Origin: CAYLNK01 sp964384675
GTDB taxonomy: Bacteria; Acidobacteriota; Thermoanaerobaculia; UBA5066
NCBI GenBank assembly: GCA_964384675.1
Contig: CAYLNK010000153.1
Span: forward strand, 1 to 14,540
Length of the DNA: 14,540 bases
Direction of reading: 5' to 3'
The translations under genes were made by a program, and so were the position numbers. The notes under the pieces were generated by a model. That model was not told where the DNA came from, did not search any database, and saw nothing but the letters and a program-made list of their open reading frames with translations. Of this stretch, positions 10,682-14,540 are shown piece by piece (the first letter of the stretch is position 1; the number at the start of each line of letters is the position of its first letter).

Positions 10682-10687
10682 TATCCT
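10682..10687 (+). promoter_or_regulatory. -10 element of proS, probably leaderless
   Basis: TATCCT ends 9 bases before the proS ATG at 10697, with a weak -35 candidate CGGACA 18 bases upstream. Transcription would begin within a few bases of the ATG. No Shine-Dalgarno is present, which agrees with a leaderless transcript. Confidence 0.45.
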
Positions 10688-10696
10688 CCGCGCCCT

Positions 10697-12466
10697 ATGC
10701 GCTGGAGCCAGACCCTGCTCGTCACCCTCCGCGAGGTCCCCGGCGACGCCGAGGCGATCTCCCATCAGCTGATGTATCGCGCCGGCCTCATCCAGAAGCT
10801 CGCGGCCGGCATCTACTCCTTCACGCCGGCGGGCTTCCGTTCCCTGAAGAAGATGACCGAGATCGTCCGGGAGGAGATGGACGCCACCGGTGCGATGGAG
10901 GTCGACCTGCCGATCTGCCAGCCGAAGGAGCTCTGGGTGGAGTCGGGCCGGTGGGACCGGTACGTCGACGACGGGATCCTCTTCCACCTCGAGGACCGCA
11001 AGGGCGGGGAGTTCGCCCTGGCGCCGACGGCGGAGGAGGCCGTGACCGACCTCGTCCGCCGGTCGGTGACGTCCTGGCGGCAGCTCCCGTTCAACCTGTA
11101 CCAGATCCGGACCAAGTTCCGGGACGAGATCCGCCCCCGCTTCGGCCTCCTTCGGGGACGCGAGTTCCTGATGAAGGACGCCTACTCCTTCGACCTCGAC
11201 CAGGCGGGTCTCGACGCGCACTACCGGAAGATGGACGGCGCGTACCGGAAGATCTTCCAGCGCTGTGACCTGGAGTTCGCCCTGGTGGACGCCGACTCGG
11301 GCGCCATCGGCGGCTCGGCCTCCCAGGAGTTCATGGTCGTGGCCGACACCGGGGAGGACGCCCTGGTGTTCTCCGACGCCGGGGACTACGGCGCCAACAT
11401 CGAGAAGGCGACGACCGGTCCGCTCCCCGAGCCGTGGGCCGGCGAGGAGCCCCTGCCGTTCGGTGAGGCGAACGCGCCGACGCCGGGCCTCTACACGTGC
11501 GAGGACCAGGCGCGCCACTTCGGGACGACGTCCGCCCGGATCGTCAAGACGATGCTGTACGAGGCGGTGCGCGCCGACGGCTCTGCCTTCGTGGTGGCGG
11601 TCCTGATCCGCGGCGACCTCGAGATCAACGAGCTGAAGCTCCCGAAGGCGGTCGGAGCCCTCCACGCCCGGCTCCTCCCCGAGGACCGCCTCGGGCCGAT
11701 CGCGCACACCCGCCCCGGCTTCGTCGGCCCGATCGGGCTGACGCCGCCCGCCGGCCAGCACGCCATCCCGATCTTCGTCGACCGGTCCCTCGCCAACGGG
11801 ACGAACGTCTACTGCGGCGCCAACCAGGAGGGCACCCACCACTCCAACGTCTGCATCCCGCGGGACGTGACGGTGGCCGCCGTCGTGGACGTGGCCACGG
11901 CCCGGGCCGGCGACCCGTCGCCCCTCGGCAACGGGACGCTGAAGATCAAGCGCGGCATCGAGGTGGGGCACATCTTCAAGCTCGGGACGAAGTACTCCGA
12001 GTCGATGAAGTGCGAGGTGGCCGACCGGAGCCAGAAGATGGTGCCGCTGGTGATGGGCTGCTACGGGCTGGGCGTCGGCCGCACGATCGCCGCCGCCATC
12101 GAGCAGAACCACGACGACAACGGGATCATCTGGCCGGTCCCGCTCGCCCCGTGGGCCGTGGTCCTCGTCTCCCTGCAGCGCGACGCCGAGGTCCTGGCCG
12201 CGGCGGAGAAGCTGTACGGCGAGCTGAAGGCCGCCGGCGTCGAGGTCCTCTGGGACGACCGCGACGAACGGCCCGGCGTGAAGTTCAAGGACGCGGACCT
12301 GATCGGCTTCCCGGTGAGGGTGGTCGTGGGTGGCAAGGGCCTCGCGAAGGGGATCGTCGAGGTGTCGGCGCGTCGCGAGAAGAAGGCGTCCGAGATCGCG
12401 CCCGAGAACGTGGTCGGCGTGGTGACCCGGACCCTCGGGGCGGGAGCGCACACCCTGGCCGTCTGA
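10697..12466 (+). CDS. proS: prolyl-tRNA synthetase (class II, bacterial type)
   Basis: A 589-residue cytosolic enzyme that charges tRNA-Pro with proline. It opens with RWSQTLLVTLREVPGDAE and the family GIYSFTPAG motif. Class II motif 2 is FRDEIRPRFG (Arg142, Glu144), followed by REFLMKDAYSF. The insertion/editing domain is about 225-400, with IRGDLEINELKL around Lys314. Motif 3 is GCYGLGVGR, ending at Arg462. The anticodon-binding domain fills about 470-589 (DDRDERPGVKFKDADLIG). Length and order match bacterial ProRS carrying the editing insertion that clears mischarged alanine. The frame is open 48 codons further upstream, but ATG 10697 aligns with the usual N-terminus and sits just after the TATCCT box. 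It is divergent from the exported-protein run and is followed by the 120-residue gene 88 bp downstream. Confidence 0.97.
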   Translation: MRWSQTLLVTLREVPGDAEAISHQLMYRAGLIQKLAAGIYSFTPAGFRSLKKMTEIVREEMDATGAMEVDLPICQPKELWVESGRWDRYVDDGILFHLEDRKGGEFALAPTAEEAVTDLVRRSVTSWRQLPFNLYQIRTKFRDEIRPRFGLLRGREFLMKDAYSFDLDQAGLDAHYRKMDGAYRKIFQRCDLEFALVDADSGAIGGSASQEFMVVADTGEDALVFSDAGDYGANIEKATTGPLPEPWAGEEPLPFGEANAPTPGLYTCEDQARHFGTTSARIVKTMLYEAVRADGSAFVVAVLIRGDLEINELKLPKAVGALHARLLPEDRLGPIAHTRPGFVGPIGLTPPAGQHAIPIFVDRSLANGTNVYCGANQEGTHHSNVCIPRDVTVAAVVDVATARAGDPSPLGNGTLKIKRGIEVGHIFKLGTKYSESMKCEVADRSQKMVPLVMGCYGLGVGRTIAAAIEQNHDDNGIIWPVPLAPWAVVLVSLQRDAEVLAAAEKLYGELKAAGVEVLWDDRDERPGVKFKDADLIGFPVRVVVGGKGLAKGIVEVSARREKKASEIAPENVVGVVTRTLGAGAHTLAV

Positions 12467-12527
12467 AGAGGCTCGAAAGACCGCCCGTCGTGTGATCCAT
12501 CTCCCGGCGGGCGGGCCCGATCGGACC

Positions 12528-12550
12528 TATATTCTCCTGGCACCGGAGGA
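12528..12550 (+). promoter_or_regulatory. -10 box and Shine-Dalgarno of the 120-residue gene
   Basis: TATATT (12528-12533) is the most AT-rich hexamer nearby and matches the -10 consensus. GGAGGA (12545-12550) lies 4 bases before ATG 12555. This indicates that the small gene has its own promoter rather than depending only on proS read-through, and it excludes the longer GTG start at 12492. No good -35 is visible. Confidence 0.55.
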
Positions 12551-12554
12551 GAAC

Positions 12555-12917
12555 ATGAGACAGGTCGTCGTGAAGGTCTACTCGGTCGTCGACAACTCGT
12601 GGGCGAAGATCCAGATGGACCTGGATCAGACCAGCCTCTTCGGGGCGGTCGACAACCAGGAGGGATCGGTCTCGTCCGTCCAGGGCCCGCTCGCCGCCAA
12701 GATCCTCGGCATGTCCTCGGGGGCGAAGTGGCACTGGAACCCGTGGCCCCAGAAGATCCTGACCATCTCGAGCTCCAACCAGGTCCTGACGCTGGTGAAC
12801 TGCTATCCGGCGGGACAGGGAGCCGGAACGACCGGCACCGGCTACGTCGCCCCGGTCGGGCTCGGGCAGGCGCACACGTTCGACGTGAAGTGGTCGATCG
12901 TCAGCGTCTCCCCGTAG
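12555..12917 (+). CDS. small protein of unknown function, 120 residues
   Basis: I do not recognise this protein. It has no signal peptide, no transmembrane segment and a single Cys in NCYPAG. It begins MRQVVVKVYSVV and alternates short hydrophobic strands (VKVYSVV, AKIQMDL, KILTIS, VLTLVN, FDVKWSIVSV) with Gly/Ser/Asn loops, so it is probably an all-beta cytosolic domain. A Trp-rich loop (KWHWNPWPQK, about 61-70) could be a ligand- or membrane-contacting site, which is speculation. It has its own -10 box and a strong Shine-Dalgarno, evidence that it is really expressed. Codon use matches its neighbours. Its last 17 bases overlap the end of the convergent MBL gene. Confidence 0.75.
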   Translation: MRQVVVKVYSVVDNSWAKIQMDLDQTSLFGAVDNQEGSVSSVQGPLAAKILGMSSGAKWHWNPWPQKILTISSSNQVLTLVNCYPAGQGAGTTGTGYVAPVGLGQAHTFDVKWSIVSVSP

Positions 12918-14397
12918 CCCCGCGGATCCTCGCCTGATAGACGGTCGGGAACGGGGCCGCTCCGCTCCTGCGGAAGCTGCGGACGAGCTCGGTCCGTGAG
13001 AACTCGCCCCCTGAGAGGAGGCGAGCCAGCTCGTCGGAGGCGGCCCGTTCCCAGACCCAGGTCCGGTTCCACGGGAAGCAGCTCGCCTCGACGGCGCGGA
13101 GCGGTAGGCCGTCCGCGAAGCCCTCCTCGACCCGGCCCCTGAGCCAGACGAGGAGCCGCCGCTTCTCCTCGAGCGCCTCCCTGGGGTCCTGGCGCATGAC
13201 GACGCCGGGGATCTCGGGGACGTCGGACCGCAGCGTGTGCACGAGGCCGTGCCCCTCCACGAGAACCTCGATCGGCAGCGCCAGCAGCGCGTCGAGGCTC
13301 TCGATCCAGAGGCGGCTGTCGACGTCGGGATTCGGAGTGGCGAAGTACGCTCCCATGAAGGCGTCGCCCGCGAGCAGCACTCGCTCCTCCGGGTCGTACA
13401 GCACGACGTGATCGTCCGAGTGACCGGGCGCGGCGAAGACCTGGAACGTGACGTCCCCCGCGTGGATCGTCTCGCCGGGCACCAGCGGTGTGAACGCGCC
13501 GGTGAGGGCCGGGGGCTGGCCGATGATCGCGTCCCGCATCCGCGGGATCCTCCCCGGCGGGCGCAACCGCGCCGCGGTCGCCCCGGAGAGGAAGAGCGGC
13601 GCGCCCGTCCGAGCGGCCAGCCAGTCGAGGTTGCCGACGTGCTCCTCGTGGTGGTGGGTCGCCGCGATCGCGCGCACGGCTCCGGAGGGGAGCCTTTCGA
13701 GCTGCGCCTCGAGCGAGCGGCGCAGCCGCGTGGAGCCCGGGTCGACCGCGACGCCGCGGTAGAGGACCATCAGGAACCGCTCGCCGAAGACGATCGGGAC
13801 GAGGTCCGACCTGAAGCTCCCGAGGAAGACCAGCGTGAGCCGGCGGTGAAGGAGGGGGACGCGCCTGCGGAACGTCCGGACGTGATCCCTCACGTTCCGT
13901 CCCAGCGTGGCGACGGCCGCGCCGGCGATGAGCGGCAGCCGGAGCGCGAGCCCGGCCGTGTAGCACGACCAGAACGCTCCCAGGGACGAGCGGCGCCGCG
14001 CGATCTCGGGCGAGACGACGTGGCACGCCCCGCCGCGGCATTTGCTGAGCGCGTACCGGTTGCGGGCGACGAGGCGATACGCCGCCTGGCCGAGCCATCG
14101 AAACGGCGGGATCGCGCCCAGCGCGCCGGGGAGCCAGGTCGGCGGGAAGAGGCGAGCGAGGAACGCGACGGCGTCCCAGCCGACTCGCACGCGCCCGTCC
14201 GAGACGACGTGCAGCTCCCGCAGGCAGGCGTCCGGCTCGAGGTCGGGGTGGACGGAGGCGAGGCTCGACGTCTCGATCGGCGCGAGCGTCACCCGCCCGC
14301 GTCCGCGGTCGAGGAGCCGGAGCCAGGTGGCTCCGGCCTGGCAGATCTCACACCCCTCGTCGTACAGGACGACGGCGTTGCTGGCTGGGGTCTCGAT
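12901..14397 (-). CDS. DCC-family thiol-disulfide oxidoreductase domain fused to MBL-fold metallo-hydrolase; start codon non-standard
   Basis: Counting from the ATC codon at 14397-14395, 498 residues. Residues 8-120 match the DCC (DUF393) family: NAVVLYDEGCEIC with the redox pair Cys16/Cys19, then a region with LxELHVV, a Gly-Trp-Asp-Ala segment, YRLVARNRYALSKC. A weakly hydrophobic linker (about 138-165) follows. The MBL domain has zinc-site motifs THHHEEH (His248, His250, Glu252, His253), GHSDDH (His326), LAGDAF (Asp345) and VEGHG (His383). Glu252 replaces the usual Asp of HxHxDH. The first conventional start, GTG 14292, would delete the CxxC pair. Between it and an in-frame TAG (14409-14407) there is no ATG, GTG or TTG. 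Substrate unknown; a thiol-linked hydrolase is inference. Confidence 0.8.
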   Translation of the reverse strand: METPASNAVVLYDEGCEICQAGATWLRLLDRGRGRVTLAPIETSSLASVHPDLEPDACLRELHVVSDGRVRVGWDAVAFLARLFPPTWLPGALGAIPPFRWLGQAAYRLVARNRYALSKCRGGACHVVSPEIARRRSSLGAFWSCYTAGLALRLPLIAGAAVATLGRNVRDHVRTFRRRVPLLHRRLTLVFLGSFRSDLVPIVFGERFLMVLYRGVAVDPGSTRLRRSLEAQLERLPSGAVRAIAATHHHEEHVGNLDWLAARTGAPLFLSGATAARLRPPGRIPRMRDAIIGQPPALTGAFTPLVPGETIHAGDVTFQVFAAPGHSDDHVVLYDPEERVLLAGDAFMGAYFATPNPDVDSRLWIESLDALLALPIEVLVEGHGLVHTLRSDVPEIPGVVMRQDPREALEEKRRLLVWLRGRVEEGFADGLPLRAVEASCFPWNRTWVWERAASDELARLLSGGEFSRTELVRSFRRSGAAPFPTVYQARIRGATGRR

Positions 14398-14403
14398 ACC
14401 AGA

Positions 14404-14409
14404 AGTCTA
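14404..14409 (-). promoter_or_regulatory. -10-like box upstream of the DCC-MBL gene
   Basis: On the minus strand TAGACT (14409-14404) is followed by 6 bases and then the ATC at 14397. The methyltransferase gene has the same arrangement: TAGCCT, 6 bases, ATG. It predicts a transcript starting at or next to 14397. It also explains the in-frame TAG as promoter sequence rather than a broken codon. No clear -35. Confidence 0.4.
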
Positions 14410-14460
14410 TCGAGGCGGTAAGGGTGAACCCATTCCGCTCGGCGCGGTGTACCTGACTGC

Positions 14461-14488
14461 GGGAGGCGACGCGGCCTCCCGGAAGGAG
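14461..14488 (+). promoter_or_regulatory. hairpin directly before the Shine-Dalgarno of the right-edge gene
   Basis: GGGAGGC (14461-14467) pairs perfectly with GCCTCCC (14474-14480) across GACGCG. The Shine-Dalgarno GGAAGGAG (14481-14488) follows with no gap. The CCTCC in the right arm could alternatively pair with the Shine-Dalgarno, so the leader might switch between open and closed forms; this is speculative. Confidence 0.35.
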
Positions 14489-14494
14489 CCGCCC

Positions 14495-14540
14495 ATGACC
14501 CTCGCCGACCTCCTCGCCGCCCTCGGAGGCGTCGTCCTCC
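14495..14540 (+). CDS. 5' end of a gene cut by the window edge
   Basis: ATG 14495 lies 6 bases after GGAAGGAG, a strong ribosome binding site. Fifteen complete codons remain in the window, encoding MTLADLLAALGGVVL, hydrophobic enough for the start of a membrane helix or signal sequence. The product cannot be identified. It is divergent from the DCC-MBL gene; the gap between them (14398-14494) holds the TAGACT box and the 14461 hairpin. Confidence 0.55.
   Translation, partial: MTLADLLAALGGVVL

Noticed and set aside
10646..12451. A 601-residue open frame on minus opposite proS
   Set aside because: It shadows an unmistakable prolyl-tRNA synthetase and has no recognisable domain.
12481..12514. 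Dyad CCGCCCG/CGGGCGG after proS as a terminator
   Set aside because: The loop is 20 bases, there is no U-run, and such dyads are expected by chance in this composition.
14407..14433. Read-through of TAG 14409 from an in-frame ATG at 14433 as the true start of the DCC-MBL gene
   Set aside because: The eight codons before the TAG have no Shine-Dalgarno ahead of them and no DCC similarity, and the TAG fits better as part of a -10 box; kept only as a remote alternative.

Overview
The window is GC-rich bacterial chromosome. Codons end mostly in G or C, and TTA, CTA and TCA are rare enough that long spurious frames stay open opposite the real genes. I see no plasmid, phage, transposon, CRISPR or RNA gene. 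The mix of a secreted S9 peptidase, a giant Reg_prop hybrid histidine kinase and secreted cytochrome/propeller proteins would fit an Acidobacteriota-like soil or sediment lineage. That assignment is inference only, because no marker here settles it except possibly ProRS by phylogeny.

Layout, left to right. Positions 1-79 hold a 9-bp tandem repeat that overlaps the stop codon of a minus-strand secreted S9 peptidase (74-2056). Upstream of it on the same strand is a 1196-residue membrane hybrid histidine kinase (2123-5713). A 36-bp divergent gap separates the kinase from a TylF/MycF-family O-methyltransferase on plus (5750-6598), whose codon use is less GC-biased than its neighbours. Next comes a minus-strand run of three exported proteins: a secreted beta-rich protein (9717-10496), a YVTN-type propeller fused to a di-heme cytochrome c peroxidase-like domain (7476-9701), and a secreted protein made of two copies of a disulfide-spaced domain (6615-7412). 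Divergent from this run is prolyl-tRNA synthetase (10697-12466), followed by a 120-residue unknown protein (12555-12917). The latter overlaps tail-to-tail with a minus-strand fusion of a DCC thiol-disulfide oxidoreductase domain and an MBL-fold hydrolase (12901-14397). The first 15 codons of another plus-strand gene run off the right edge.

The best candidates for something undescribed are: (1) the three-gene exported redox/propeller cluster; (2) the DCC-MBL fusion, whose CxxC active site lies upstream of every standard start codon, with an AUC codon exactly where a leaderless start is expected; (3) the repeat at the left edge, which supplies six consecutive in-frame stops to the peptidase gene. 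Three genes have a -10-like TANNNT box ending only 6 to 9 bases before the start codon, suggesting leaderless transcription is used here.
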